A DNA stretch of 56,760 nucleotides from Erwinia piriflorinigrans CFBP 5888 (GTDB lineage: Bacteria; Pseudomonadota; Gammaproteobacteria; Enterobacterales; Enterobacteriaceae): positions 1-56,760 of the forward strand of contig NZ_CAHS01000020.1 in assembly GCF_001050515.1 (NCBI RefSeq), given 5' to 3'. Below the pieces are notes generated by a model. It was given only the letters and a program-made list of their open reading frames with translations. It was not told the origin of the DNA and made no database searches. The position numbers and the translations under genes are program-made. Below are positions 8,979-17,505 of the stretch, in pieces. Numbering within the stretch: the first letter of the stretch is position 1; every line of letters starts with the position of its first letter.

Positions 8979-9731
8979 ATGGAAACCCGGCGTGACAAGC
9001 GCATCAACAGGCTGTCCCAGGCATTGCAACGTACCGCTAAAATGCATCTGAAAGAAGCGGCTCAGCTGCTCGGCGTCTCCGAGATGACCATTCGCCGCGA
9101 TCTGAGTGAAGGTTCGGGGGCTGTGGTTCTGCTCGGCGGCTATATCGTCAGCGATGCGCTTCAGAAGCAGAGTCACTATTTTGTTTCCGACCAGCAGGCG
9201 CAGAATGTCGAGCGTAAACGCCTGCTGGGGCAACTGGCGGCGACAATGATCCACGCCGATGAGACGGTCTGGTTTGACTGCGGCACGACCATCCCGTGGA
9301 TTATCGATGCTATTGACGGCGAGCTGCCCTTTACCGCCGTATGCTGCGCGCTTAACACCTTTCTTGCGCTGAAAGAGAAACCCGCCTGTCGGGTGATCCT
9401 GTGCGGCGGAGAGTACCGCCCGGATAATGCGATTTTTACCCCGATCGGCCAGCCGTCACTGATGGAGAGCCTCTGCCCGGACAAAGCCTTTATCTCCGCA
9501 GCTGGCATCAGCCTGCAACAGGGGGCCAGCTGCTATAACCTCAACGAGCTGCCGATCAAACATCTGGCGCTACAGCGCTCACGCCAAAAAGTTCTGGTAG
9601 CGGACAGCAGCAAATTTGGCCAGGTACTGCCCGCGCGCATTGCCTCCCTCAGCGCCTTTGATCTGTTGATTAGCGATGCGCATCCGCCTGAAGCACTGCC
9701 GATTGCGGTTGCCACACCAGGCTGCGACTGA
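8979..9731 (+). CDS. deoR: Deoxyribose-phosphate-responsive repressor DeoR
   Basis: Transcriptional repressor of the deoxynucleoside catabolic genes; in E. coli the inducer is deoxyribose-5-phosphate. At 250 residues it is close to the E. coli protein (252). The N-terminus METRRDKRI and HTH segment LKEAAQLLGVSEMTIRRDLSE match DeoR of E. coli closely. The C-terminal sugar-phosphate domain has VLLGGYIV, FDCGTTIPWIIDAID and FTAVCCALNTFLALKEKP, also as in E. coli DeoR. The start ATG has AGGGAAG upstream. Its presumed target, deoCABD, lies in the same window near 24-28 kb, with two candidate operator palindromes in front of deoC. Confidence 0.9.
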   Translation: METRRDKRINRLSQALQRTAKMHLKEAAQLLGVSEMTIRRDLSEGSGAVVLLGGYIVSDALQKQSHYFVSDQQAQNVERKRLLGQLAATMIHADETVWFDCGTTIPWIIDAIDGELPFTAVCCALNTFLALKEKPACRVILCGGEYRPDNAIFTPIGQPSLMESLCPDKAFISAAGISLQQGASCYNLNELPIKHLALQRSRQKVLVADSSKFGQVLPARIASLSAFDLLISDAHPPEALPIAVATPGCD

Positions 9732-9928
9732 AACCGGATGAAACTCCGCATCTTTATTATGATGCTCCTCGCAGCAATCCATTTTGAGGCCTGACAGCCT
9801 GGCAAAAAGTTTTGTAGACTCGCCTTCAAGCTTAGAAAGCGACCTGTCTTAGCATGAGCTGATTGAAATGCTGAAGACCATCATTGATAAACGGACAGTT
9901 TTTTTACACTTATATCAAGGAGAAGATG

Positions 9929-10294
9929 ATGAACAGACTAAAACTATCTGAAATGAATAGCGGCGCTAAGCCATCACGACCAGGGCAAGAGGAGGGTTAC
10001 GGTGGATTAGCAGGCTATGGTATTGGCGGCGGTAGGGATGATGAGATCGATATTAAAATGTCCCGACTGGCAACCGATGTCGAATATATCAGGCATGATG
10101 CGGCTGAAATTAAATCAGACGTCAGAGCAATTGATTCCAGACTGATCAACATTGAAACCGGCATCGGTGCGGTTAAATCCGCGCTTAAATCTTCTGCTGC
10201 CGTTATCAGTATTGGGTTTGCTCTCTGCGCCTGTGTGTTTGGCAGTTATGTTTTAAAGATACTTGATGCCCTGAATGGCTTAGTGCTGCGTTAA
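9929..10294 (+). CDS. Hypothetical small membrane protein with coiled coil
   Basis: Not recognised as a named family. The start at 9929 is chosen because AAGGAG (9917-9922) lies six bases upstream; 9926 and 9884 are alternatives. The protein is about 121 residues. A glycine-rich linker (GYGGLAGYGIGGG) comes first, followed by a charged helical stretch with heptad-like spacing (EIDIKMSRLATDVEYIRHDA and on to SRLINIETG). One membrane helix (VISIGFALCACVFGSYVLKI) lies near the C-terminus. The layout recalls XhlA/holin-associated phage proteins, but there is no phage gene nearby. It stands alone between deoR and ettA. Confidence 0.6.
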   Translation: MNRLKLSEMNSGAKPSRPGQEEGYGGLAGYGIGGGRDDEIDIKMSRLATDVEYIRHDAAEIKSDVRAIDSRLINIETGIGAVKSALKSSAAVISIGFALCACVFGSYVLKILDALNGLVLR

Positions 10295-10389
10295 TTTTCC
10301 TCGCGGCCACCGCCTTACACATTCACCACGTTGAAAGCGTTATGCCGTCTTTCCTGGCAGGGATCCATTCGCATCGGGTAGCTGGCGAT

Positions 10390-10398
10390 TGCTATACT
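10390..10398 (+). promoter_or_regulatory. Extended -10 promoter candidate for ettA
   Basis: TGCTATACT is a TGn-extended -10 hexamer (TATACT at 10393-10398). It is the best promoter-like sequence in the 344-base gap (10295-10638) before ettA and would give a leader of about 230 bases. No convincing -35 is visible, and the small reading frames in this gap do not look coding. Confidence 0.35.
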
Positions 10399-10638
10399 AG
10401 GTGCTCAATCAGTGACAGCTGTGATAACGCGCGAAAAAACGCTAAAATCTGGCCCGTCATGTCTGGCCTTCGCACCGCACCTCTGCGTGCTGGCGTTTAT
10501 CAGCCGCAGCCGACACGGAAATTATTGCGACGCAGATGGAGCATCACCGGCTGGCATACGCCATGCCCAGACTGGAAAAATGCCCAATAAGAAGTTCAGG
10601 CTACCTCAGAAACCCGTAAACCAGAGGCTCAAACTAAC

Positions 10639-12306
10639 GTGGCTCAATTCGTTTATAGCATGCACCGCGTGGGCAAAGTCGTCCCGCCGAAGCGTCATAT
10701 TTTAAAGAACATCTCCCTCAGCTTCTTCCCAGGGGCCAAGATCGGCGTGCTGGGTCTGAACGGTGCGGGTAAATCCACCCTGCTGCGCATTATGGCCGGT
10801 ATCGATAAGGATATTGAAGGGGAAGCGCGCCCACAGCCGGGAATAAAAATCGGCTATCTGGCGCAGGAACCCCAGCTGAATCTGGAACACAGCGTGCGAG
10901 AATCGGTAGAAGAAGCGGTTGCCGAAGTGGTTGGCGCACTGAAACGCCTTGATGAAGTGTACGCTCTGTACGCGGCAGAAGACGCTGACTTCGATAAGCT
11001 GGCGAAGGAGCAAGGCGTGCTGGAAGAGATTATCCAGGCGCACGATGGCCACAACCTCAATACCCAGCTGGAGCGTGCTGCCGATGCGCTGCGCCTGCCG
11101 GACTGGGATGCGAAAATCGCTAATCTGTCGGGGGGTGAGCGTCGCCGCGTCGCCCTTTGCCGTCTGCTGCTGGAAAAGCCGGACATGCTGCTGCTCGACG
11201 AACCGACCAACCACCTGGATGCCGAATCCGTGGCCTGGCTGGAGCGCTTCCTGCACGACTTCGAAGGCACCGTGGTGGCCATTACCCACGACCGTTACTT
11301 CCTTGATAACGTTGCTGGCTGGATTTTGGAGCTGGATCGCGGTGAGGGTATTCCGTGGGAAGGTAACTACTCCTCGTGGCTGGAGCAGAAAGATGCGCGT
11401 CTGGCCCAGGAAGCCTCTTCCGAAGCCGCTCGTCGTAAATCGATTGAGAAAGAGCTGGAGTGGGTGCGTCAGGGTGCCAAAGGCCGCCAGTCAAAGGGCA
11501 AAGCCCGTCTGGCACGCTTTGAAGAGCTGAATAATACCGACTACCAGAAGCGTAACGAGACTAACGAACTGTTTATTCCACCTGGCGCGCGCCTTGGGGA
11601 TAAAGTTTTAGAAGTCAGCAACCTGCGTAAATCCTACGGCGACCGCCTGCTGATTGACGATCTCAGCTTCTCTGTGCCTAAGGGCGCGATTGTCGGTATT
11701 ATCGGCCCGAACGGCGCGGGTAAATCTACCCTGTTCCGCATGATGTCCGGTCAGGAACAGCCTGATTCCGGCAGCATCGTGCTGGGAGATACCGTGAAGC
11801 TGGCGTCGGTCGATCAGTTCCGCGACAGCATGGATAACAGCAAAACCGTATGGGAAGAAGTTTCCGGCGGGCAGGACATCATGCGCATCGGCAATACCGA
11901 AATGCCAAGCCGTGCCTACGTCGGTCGCTTTAACTTTAAAGGGGTCGATCAGGGCAAGCGCGTGGGTGAGTTGTCCGGCGGTGAACGCGGTCGTCTGCAT
12001 CTGGCTAAGCTGTTACAGGTTGGCGGCAACGTGCTGTTGCTGGATGAACCGACCAACGACCTGGATATCGAAACCCTGCGTGCGCTGGAAAACGCCCTGC
12101 TGGAGTTCCCCGGCTGCGCGATGGTTATCTCGCATGACCGCTGGTTCCTTGACCGTATCGCCACCCATATTCTGGATTATCAGGATGAGGGCAAGATCGA
12201 GTTCTTCGAAGGTAACTTCACCGAATACGAAGAGTACAAGAAACGCACGCTGGGCGCCGAAGCGCTGGAGCCGAAGCGCATCAAGTACAAGCGTATGATC
12301 AAGTAA
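10639..12306 (+). CDS. ettA: Energy-dependent translational throttle protein EttA (ABC-F)
   Basis: Cytosolic ABC-F ATPase that binds the ribosomal E site and gates the first elongation step according to the ATP/ADP ratio. At 555 residues it is the same length as E. coli EttA and begins MAQFVYSMHRVGKVVPPKR. Two ABC domains are present: Walker A GLNGAGKST with signature LSGGERRRVALCRLL, then GPNGAGKST with LSGGERGRLHLAKLL. The linker between them, with GRQSKGKARLARFEELN, corresponds to the P-site tRNA-interaction region. There is no membrane domain, as expected for ABC-F. The start codon is GTG. In E. coli the gene also neighbours nadR; here a regulator, a dehydrogenase and a secretion pair are inserted between them. 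Confidence 0.96.
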   Translation: MAQFVYSMHRVGKVVPPKRHILKNISLSFFPGAKIGVLGLNGAGKSTLLRIMAGIDKDIEGEARPQPGIKIGYLAQEPQLNLEHSVRESVEEAVAEVVGALKRLDEVYALYAAEDADFDKLAKEQGVLEEIIQAHDGHNLNTQLERAADALRLPDWDAKIANLSGGERRRVALCRLLLEKPDMLLLDEPTNHLDAESVAWLERFLHDFEGTVVAITHDRYFLDNVAGWILELDRGEGIPWEGNYSSWLEQKDARLAQEASSEAARRKSIEKELEWVRQGAKGRQSKGKARLARFEELNNTDYQKRNETNELFIPPGARLGDKVLEVSNLRKSYGDRLLIDDLSFSVPKGAIVGIIGPNGAGKSTLFRMMSGQEQPDSGSIVLGDTVKLASVDQFRDSMDNSKTVWEEVSGGQDIMRIGNTEMPSRAYVGRFNFKGVDQGKRVGELSGGERGRLHLAKLLQVGGNVLLLDEPTNDLDIETLRALENALLEFPGCAMVISHDRWFLDRIATHILDYQDEGKIEFFEGNFTEYEEYKKRTLGAEALEPKRIKYKRMIK

Positions 12307-12344
12307 TCCCTGCCGCGGCCTCCCGGAGGTCGCTACGGTGACTG

Positions 12345-12372
12345 AAGGGTCGATCCAACGAGATCGGCCCTT
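12345..12372. terminator. Hairpin between convergent ettA and lysR-type gene
   Basis: AAGGGTCGATC (12345-12355) and GATCGGCCCTT (12362-12372) form an 11-base-pair stem with one T-G pair and the loop CAACGA. It lies at the 3' ends of two converging genes and overlaps the last bases of the - strand gene. No T-run follows on either strand, so termination would be weak or Rho-assisted. Confidence 0.45.
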
Positions 12373-13249
12373 AGCGATAAAATTCGCGCAATATTTCTGA
12401 CTGCATGGCGAAATCAATAAAGCGCGACAGCGCCGGTGAGTTCAGCTTGCGGCTTGGATAAACCAGCCACAGCTCATTGCCCTCCACTTCCCACTCCGGC
12501 AGCACCTGCACCAGCTTTTCACCGCTTAAAAAACGCGGCAACAGAGTGATGCCACCCGAAGAAAGCGCACACTCGCGCGCATAGACCAGATTATCCGTCA
12601 TATGGGTAGGTGGCAGCAGCCAGCGGTAATATTCATCGTTGCGCTTTAACAGCCATTCATTCCAGGCACGATGGGCGATACAGCGATGCTCCGACAGCTG
12701 GCGGGGATGAGAGAGCGTCGGGTAACCCGCAAGATAACCCGGCGATGCCACCAGCAAACGCCGGCAGTAGCCAATACGCCGACCAATCAGCGATGAATCC
12801 TGCGGCCGTCCGGTACGCAGCGCCACGTCAAACCCATCCTGCACCAGATCGCACATCTCATCTGAAATTGAGACTTCCAGCGTCACGTCAGGGTATTTCT
12901 GCTGAAAGGCGGTGTTAACCCGAGCAAGCAGGGTCGCGCCAATACCGGCTGGAGAAGTGATGCGCAAGCGCCCGCTGGGATTATCACGCAGTCGTTCAAT
13001 CGCCAGTCCGGCCCTTTCGCTGGCCTGCAACATCTCCTGACAGTGCACCAGATAACGCTCACCGGCAAAAGTCAGGTTGAGCTGGCGCGTGGTGCGGTTG
13101 ATCAGCCTGAGTCCCAATGCCTGCTCCAGCTGGCTGATGCGTTGGCTGACGCTGGATTTTGGTAGCCCCGCACGCACGGCGGCCGCCGTGAAGCTGCCGC
13201 ATTCGGCAACCAAGGCAAACAGGGCCATATCCTGTAACTGTTTAAACAC
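12371..13249 (-). CDS. LysR-family transcriptional regulator
   Basis: DNA-binding regulator of 292 residues, the usual LysR length. The N-terminal HTH is FTAAAVRAGLPKSSVSQRIS followed by the LEQALGLRLINRTTR wing. The effector domain starts near SGRLRITSPAGIGATLLARV. It belongs to the CrgA/AaeR-like branch by appearance. The start is a GTG at 13249, with AGGA nine bases upstream on the - strand; an in-frame stop lies three codons further up, so no longer form exists. It is divergent from the dehydrogenase at 13350, with a 100-base gap that probably holds both promoters, so it is a likely regulator of that gene. Confidence 0.9.
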   Translation of the reverse strand: MFKQLQDMALFALVAECGSFTAAAVRAGLPKSSVSQRISQLEQALGLRLINRTTRQLNLTFAGERYLVHCQEMLQASERAGLAIERLRDNPSGRLRITSPAGIGATLLARVNTAFQQKYPDVTLEVSISDEMCDLVQDGFDVALRTGRPQDSSLIGRRIGYCRRLLVASPGYLAGYPTLSHPRQLSEHRCIAHRAWNEWLLKRNDEYYRWLLPPTHMTDNLVYARECALSSGGITLLPRFLSGEKLVQVLPEWEVEGNELWLVYPSRKLNSPALSRFIDFAMQSEILREFYR

Positions 13250-13349
13250 GATTGTTCATCCTGTACGAACACTGAGTGCGTTATTGTCCATCTTATCATC
13301 AACCCAATTGTTGCCTACACTGAATATCACCTCATTAAGGAGAGACATC

Positions 13350-14351
13350 ATGACGCATAAAGCCATTGCGATTAACCCGGAAAATCCACAACAGTTTATC
13401 GAAATCCAGCGGCCGCAGTTGACCCCCAACGAATACGACCTGCTGGTGGAAGTGAAAGCCGCTTCAGTCAATCCAGTCGATACTAAAGTGCATAAAGGCG
13501 CGCAGAAAAACGGTCTGCAACAGCCGCAGGTGCTCGGCTGGGATGCCAGCGGTGTTGTCCTGGCGACAGGCAGCAAGGTTAGCGGTTTTAACGTGGGTGA
13601 TGAGGTTTTCTATGCCGGTGATATTACCCGCCCCGGTAGTAACGCCACGCATCAGCTGATTGATGCACGTATTACTGGCCACAAGCCAAAAACGCTCAAC
13701 TGGGCGCAGGCGGCCGCCATCCCACTGACCGCGCTGACCGCATGGGAAGGCTTGTTCGATCGTCTGCATATCGACAGTGAAGGTGAAGGTAAAACCTTAC
13801 TGATCGTCGGCGGGGCTGGCGGCGTAGGATCGCTGGCTATTCCCTTTGCGAAACTGCATAGCAAGGTGAAAGTGATCGCCACCGCCTCACGCCCGGATTC
13901 GGTACAGTGGTGTCTCGATCGCGGTGCTGATCTGGTGATCAACTATCATGATATGCCGGCCGAGTTGGAGAAGCATGGCCTGAAGCAGGTTGACTACATT
14001 TTCTGCCTGAACGATACCGATGGTCACTGGCAGGCTATGAGCCAGCTGATTGCGCCACAGGGCCAGATTTGCACTATCGTGGAAAACGCCGGGCCGCTGG
14101 ATATGGAGCAGCTTAAGCTGAAAAGCGCCGCGCTGCATTTTGAATTTATGTATACCCGCAGCATGTTTACCACCCCGGACATCGCTCGTCAGGGAGAGAT
14201 CCTTGATGCCACTGCACAGCTGTTGGATCAAGGAAAAATAACCACATCGCTGAGTAAGACCCTGCACGGTTTGAGCGTCGAAACGCTGTCTGAAGCGCAC
14301 CGCCTGGTGCTTGAAGGCCATATGCGCGGCAAAGTGGTATTAGTGTACTAA
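13350..14351 (+). CDS. Zinc-type alcohol dehydrogenase-like / quinone oxidoreductase family protein
   Basis: Medium-chain dehydrogenase/reductase of 333 residues, probably NADPH-dependent, acting in the cytosol on a quinone or activated alkene. It shows the N-terminal GroES-like fold (SVNPVDTKVHKGA), GWDASGVV, and the nucleotide-binding loop VGGAGGVGSLAIPFAKL. The Cys/His zinc ligands of true alcohol dehydrogenases are not evident, so the family's zinc name is misleading. The ATG at 13350 has AAGGAGAG five bases upstream; a longer in-frame start at 13077 runs antisense through the LysR gene and is rejected. It is divergent from the LysR gene and probably controlled by it. Confidence 0.88.
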   Translation: MTHKAIAINPENPQQFIEIQRPQLTPNEYDLLVEVKAASVNPVDTKVHKGAQKNGLQQPQVLGWDASGVVLATGSKVSGFNVGDEVFYAGDITRPGSNATHQLIDARITGHKPKTLNWAQAAAIPLTALTAWEGLFDRLHIDSEGEGKTLLIVGGAGGVGSLAIPFAKLHSKVKVIATASRPDSVQWCLDRGADLVINYHDMPAELEKHGLKQVDYIFCLNDTDGHWQAMSQLIAPQGQICTIVENAGPLDMEQLKLKSAALHFEFMYTRSMFTTPDIARQGEILDATAQLLDQGKITTSLSKTLHGLSVETLSEAHRLVLEGHMRGKVVLVY

Positions 14352-14358
14352 GTGCGCC

Positions 14359-14385
14359 GGTCGATCCTGCCAGCCAGGATCGGCC
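14359..14385 (+). terminator. Hairpin downstream of the dehydrogenase gene
   Basis: GGTCGATCCTG (14359-14369) pairs with CAGGATCGGCC (14375-14385), an 11-base-pair stem with one T-G pair and a 5-base loop, seven bases after the stop. A weak pyrimidine stretch follows (TGTTCCCTT). It shares the GGTCGATCC...GATCGGCC core with the hairpin after ettA. Confidence 0.5.
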
Positions 14386-14444
14386 TGTTCCCTTATCCGG
14401 TGCAGCCTAACTCTTTGCGCTGCATTCTCTTTCGAGACACGGTA

Positions 14445-16169
14445 TCAGCTGCCATTGTTAAAGTTATAAGTAAAGGTCGCGCTGAAACGCCAGTCGCGCT
14501 TGCTGCTGTCAATCGGCACATCCCCTATCGGACGCGCGGCTTCCAGCGACAGGGCGTAGTGTCGGTTATCGCCGAACGTCACCCCCGCCCCATACGATGC
14601 CAGTTTCTGGCTGGCCAGCCCCGACTGATGAAAGGCGGTGCGGGCCGCGTCGACCATCACATAAGGCTGAATGGTTTTCACCCAATCTCCCGTGCTGCGA
14701 TCGTGCAGATAACGCATCTCAACGTGGCCGCCCATGCCGTAATCCCCCGTGGCATCTGAATCGGGATAACCACGGCCAAAATGGAACGCGCCAAAGGTGA
14801 GGCGTTCCGGCTCTGGCAATGAACTGTTGGACCAGTCTCCTTCTATGGCGCTACTCAGACGCCATTTTTGATTAAATACCCAGGCGGCATCACCATTGAA
14901 ACGCCAGCGGGTAAAAGAGAGATCCGCAGGACTGGTGGTATTGCTGGCACCCAGACCGTTTACCCCCTGACGCACGCTGAAACGCGTACTCCAGCTGGCC
15001 TGCTGATACTGATGGCTGCCGGATAGATTCAGCTCGACCGCCGGGTAACGGATTTGCTGATTGATAGCGGGCAAAACAGCCGTCTGCCCACCCTGCTCGG
15101 CCTGTAGCGTATAGTCATAGCGCTTATGCACATAGTCCAGCTCTCCGCCCAGGCTCCACTGCTGCTTTGCCGTAAGTAGCAGCGGATAGTTCAGCCCTAT
15201 TCCGGCGTTGTACAGCACCTCTTTCTCGCGCGCATTGATATTAACGCCATTGGGTTCGGTTAATAGCGTGGTGAAATCCCTGGGGTTTTGGTTGAGATAA
15301 CTGCCTTTTACCTGTAGCTGTAGGCCATCATCACCCAGATATTGTTGGTAGTTAAGCCCCAGATACGATTCACGAGTCTGCTTATTCAATGGAATGATGG
15401 TGGCAATGCCCAATTGCTCACCATAGGGCGTTAATCCGCTTAGCGTGGCGCTCACTAAATCCAGACTTTGCTTTTTGCGCACATCCAGGGTGTTAATCAC
15501 ATTCCAGTTATGGGTACGCTGCGCGTTAACATCCAGATCGGTCGCGCCATAAATATTGTCAGGACTGTTAGCCGTTGCTTTGACTTCAGTATCCGGCGTT
15601 CTCGCCATCAGCATACTGTAACGATCGAAGGTATCCTGAGTCAGGGGTTTCTCTGCCATAATCCGTTGTGACAAAGCGCCCAGCCACCGCCCCACCTGTA
15701 GGTTATCGCTGTGTATCCGGCTGTGAGCAACATATCCTTCCACCAGGCCGATAGTCAGCACTCCCTGGTGGAAATTATCCGCCGGGATATAGGCATAGGA
15801 GAGAGGATAACCATCGCGATGATAGCGTTGCGTAAGGCTGTCCGTCGCTGCCAGTAGCGCCTGAACGGAAACCTTTTTCCCCATCAGCTGATTGAATGGC
15901 TGTGTTAACGTTGCCAGCGGATAGCGGGTTCCGCCAATAAAGTGGATACGATCAACGGTGACCTGGGTTTGCAAGGTCATTGCAGGCGTAGAAGCCGCTA
16001 ATTTAGGTAGCGATCCGGCCGGTGCTAGCGGCTGCGCAGCTTCGGGGGCGGGGACATATCTGGACTGCCGGGTGGGATTATTGGCATCGATGAGCGTTGG
16101 CAGCGTTTCGCCCGTACTTTGACCACTGACAACAATGATAACAACAACAACGTTTGATTTTATTTTCAA
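14445..16169 (-). CDS. TpsB-type (ShlB/FhaC family) outer-membrane transporter
   Basis: Outer-membrane beta-barrel pore of two-partner (type Vb) secretion. After a signal-like N-terminus (VVVVIIVVSGQSTG) and a proline/alanine-rich linker comes a POTRA_2-like region (about residues 70-150: TQVTVDRIHFIGGTRYPLATL, then RYHRDGYPLSYAYIPADN). A long region of amphipathic strands follows, ending FTYNF with a terminal-strand pattern. FHFGRGYPDSDATGDYG resembles the conserved VRGY/F lid-loop motif of Omp85/TpsB proteins. The start is uncertain: GTG at 16184, or TTG at 16169 with GGAG nine bases upstream (chosen; 574 residues). It lies downstream of a glycine-rich lipoprotein gene on the same strand with an intrinsic terminator between them, so the lipoprotein is the obvious candidate partner. 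Confidence 0.85.
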   Translation of the reverse strand: MKIKSNVVVVIIVVSGQSTGETLPTLIDANNPTRQSRYVPAPEAAQPLAPAGSLPKLAASTPAMTLQTQVTVDRIHFIGGTRYPLATLTQPFNQLMGKKVSVQALLAATDSLTQRYHRDGYPLSYAYIPADNFHQGVLTIGLVEGYVAHSRIHSDNLQVGRWLGALSQRIMAEKPLTQDTFDRYSMLMARTPDTEVKATANSPDNIYGATDLDVNAQRTHNWNVINTLDVRKKQSLDLVSATLSGLTPYGEQLGIATIIPLNKQTRESYLGLNYQQYLGDDGLQLQVKGSYLNQNPRDFTTLLTEPNGVNINAREKEVLYNAGIGLNYPLLLTAKQQWSLGGELDYVHKRYDYTLQAEQGGQTAVLPAINQQIRYPAVELNLSGSHQYQQASWSTRFSVRQGVNGLGASNTTSPADLSFTRWRFNGDAAWVFNQKWRLSSAIEGDWSNSSLPEPERLTFGAFHFGRGYPDSDATGDYGMGGHVEMRYLHDRSTGDWVKTIQPYVMVDAARTAFHQSGLASQKLASYGAGVTFGDNRHYALSLEAARPIGDVPIDSSKRDWRFSATFTYNFNNGS

Positions 16170-16200
16170 AATAGTTGTCTCCACTTAACCCATTCCGGGC

Positions 16201-16226
16201 AAAAAAGCCCCCTGCTGGCAGGGGGC
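16201..16226 (-). terminator. Intrinsic terminator after the glycine-rich lipoprotein gene
   Basis: On the - strand a perfect 8-base-pair stem (arms 16219-16226 and 16207-16214, GCCCCCTG/CAGGGGGC, loop of four) is followed by TTTTTT (16206-16201). It lies 20 bases after the lipoprotein stop and directly before the transporter gene, so most transcripts would end before the transporter. Confidence 0.85.
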
Positions 16227-16245
16227 ATATAAAGACATTCCGTTG

Positions 16246-17505
16246 TTATTTTTGCGGCGGGATTAATCCCGAAGTCAGTCCAGATGTTAAGCCGTTCACC
16301 GTATTACCAATAACCGGTAAACCAGCGGGTGAAGACGCGCCTGTAGGCGTGGTGACGATATTACCCAGTGACCCACCCACCGCTGTCGATCCTCCAACCG
16401 TGGTCATGACATTACCGAGTGGTGCGCTCGCCGCTGCCGTTCCTGTACCACTGAGTGACAGGCTGCCACTGAGCAATCCACCTGATGAGCCATTACCCGA
16501 CGGGGTGACCAGACCACCTACCTGTGAAACCGCTGCCCCGCTGTTCTGTACAGCCTGACCCACACCGCTTAAAGCAGGTGCGACGGTGCTGATTTGCGTT
16601 CCGATGCCGCTCACCGTGTTACCTGCACCGCTAAGCAAACCGCTGGCTGGCGCGCCTAATCCCGTCGCACCACCCACGCCCTGAGTCACGCCCTGTACCT
16701 GTCCAACCAGCGGAGTCACCAGGCCAGTTGCGGCAGAGGTAATACCGGATGCGGGCCCCGTTTGCAGACTCTGTGCCAGACCGTTTCCCGTTGAGGTCAC
16801 CAGTCCCCCGGCCGAGCTGACCAGGCCGCCACCGGTGGCCGTCACGCCAGCAAGCGGCGTGTTAGCCGTTGCAGCGGACAGTGAACTTCCCAGCCCGCTA
16901 ATACCGGTTCCAAGATTAGCCCCCCCAGTGGCAACCCCGGCGGCGGTCACGCCGATAGCATTAGGATTGCTACCTAACTGGCCGACACCGTTTTGTATGC
17001 CACTACCGATGGAGGAAACGGCATGACCTGAGCTATCAAGTATTGTGGCAACGCCCGAGCCAACAATCGGTAGACTGCCAACTGGCGTCTGAGTGGCAAT
17101 GCTACCAATCTGAGAGCCAATATTGCCGGTCGCCGCCCCCACGCTGTTAAGAATAGTGCCGGTGTTCAACACGCCGGAGCCAGAACCTCCGCCACTGCCC
17201 GAGATACCACCACTGCCCGATATACCGCCACTGCCAGATATACCGCCACTGCCCGATATACCGCCACTGCCAGATATACCGCCACCGCCCGATGTACCAC
17301 CACCGCCCGATGTACCGCCACCGCTCGATGTACCACCACCGCCAGAGTAACTCCCATTAGTGCCACTGCCGGAACTGGCAGCAGCGGTTGGTTTTGCCGT
17401 ATGGCCCGAACTACCGCCGCCACCACCACTACAGGCAGCCAGGGATAATGCAAGCAGGATTGCCAGCCCAATCTTTCCCGGGCGGCCAGGGTTGCCAGGG
17501 CGCAT
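16246..17505 (-). CDS. Glycine-rich repeat lipoprotein, candidate two-partner-secretion substrate
   Basis: Surface-type low-complexity protein of 419 residues. The start at 17505 has GGAGGG six bases upstream; a longer frame to 17565 lacks this. The signal peptide ends in a lipobox LSLAAC with Cys25 as the lipidation site, followed by SGGGGGSSG, so it is a predicted lipoprotein. Residues from about 50 to 110 are Gly/Ser repeats (GGGTSG, then ISGSGG units). The rest is rich in Gly, Ala, Val, Thr and Asn with a loose periodicity (LGSGIS, GVGQ, TGNGL) and almost no charged residues or cysteine. A SNPNAIG sequence resembles the NPNGI motif of TPS domains, perhaps by chance. The role is inferred from the adjacent TpsB gene; the protein may be an adhesin or matrix component. 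It is not a strict Gly-X-Y collagen. Confidence 0.7.
   Translation of the reverse strand: MRPGNPGRPGKIGLAILLALSLAACSGGGGGSSGHTAKPTAAASSGSGTNGSYSGGGGTSSGGGTSGGGGTSGGGGISGSGGISGSGGISGSGGISGSGGISGSGGGSGSGVLNTGTILNSVGAATGNIGSQIGSIATQTPVGSLPIVGSGVATILDSSGHAVSSIGSGIQNGVGQLGSNPNAIGVTAAGVATGGANLGTGISGLGSSLSAATANTPLAGVTATGGGLVSSAGGLVTSTGNGLAQSLQTGPASGITSAATGLVTPLVGQVQGVTQGVGGATGLGAPASGLLSGAGNTVSGIGTQISTVAPALSGVGQAVQNSGAAVSQVGGLVTPSGNGSSGGLLSGSLSLSGTGTAAASAPLGNVMTTVGGSTAVGGSLGNIVTTPTGASSPAGLPVIGNTVNGLTSGLTSGLIPPQK
17201..17344. repeat. 18-base tandem repeat (8 units) in the lipoprotein gene
   Basis: Eight consecutive 18-base units of the form GATATACCGCCACTGCCC (+ strand view) run without spacers. The five nearer the low-coordinate end encode ISGSGG-type units and the other three encode TSGGGG-type units. 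Units differ by one to four bases. The unit length is a multiple of three, so changes in copy number would keep the frame. Confidence 0.9.

Noticed and set aside
10342..10590. 82-residue open frame upstream of ettA
   Set aside because: No ribosome-binding site at its start, no protein-like pattern, and it lies in the probable ettA leader.
13077..13349. N-terminal extension of the dehydrogenase
   Set aside because: These codons run antisense through the LysR gene; the ATG at 13350 has an excellent ribosome-binding site and matches family starts.
17201..17344. Possible CRISPR array
   Set aside because: The repeats are 18 bases with no spacers and encode Gly/Ser units in an open frame; it is a coding tandem repeat.
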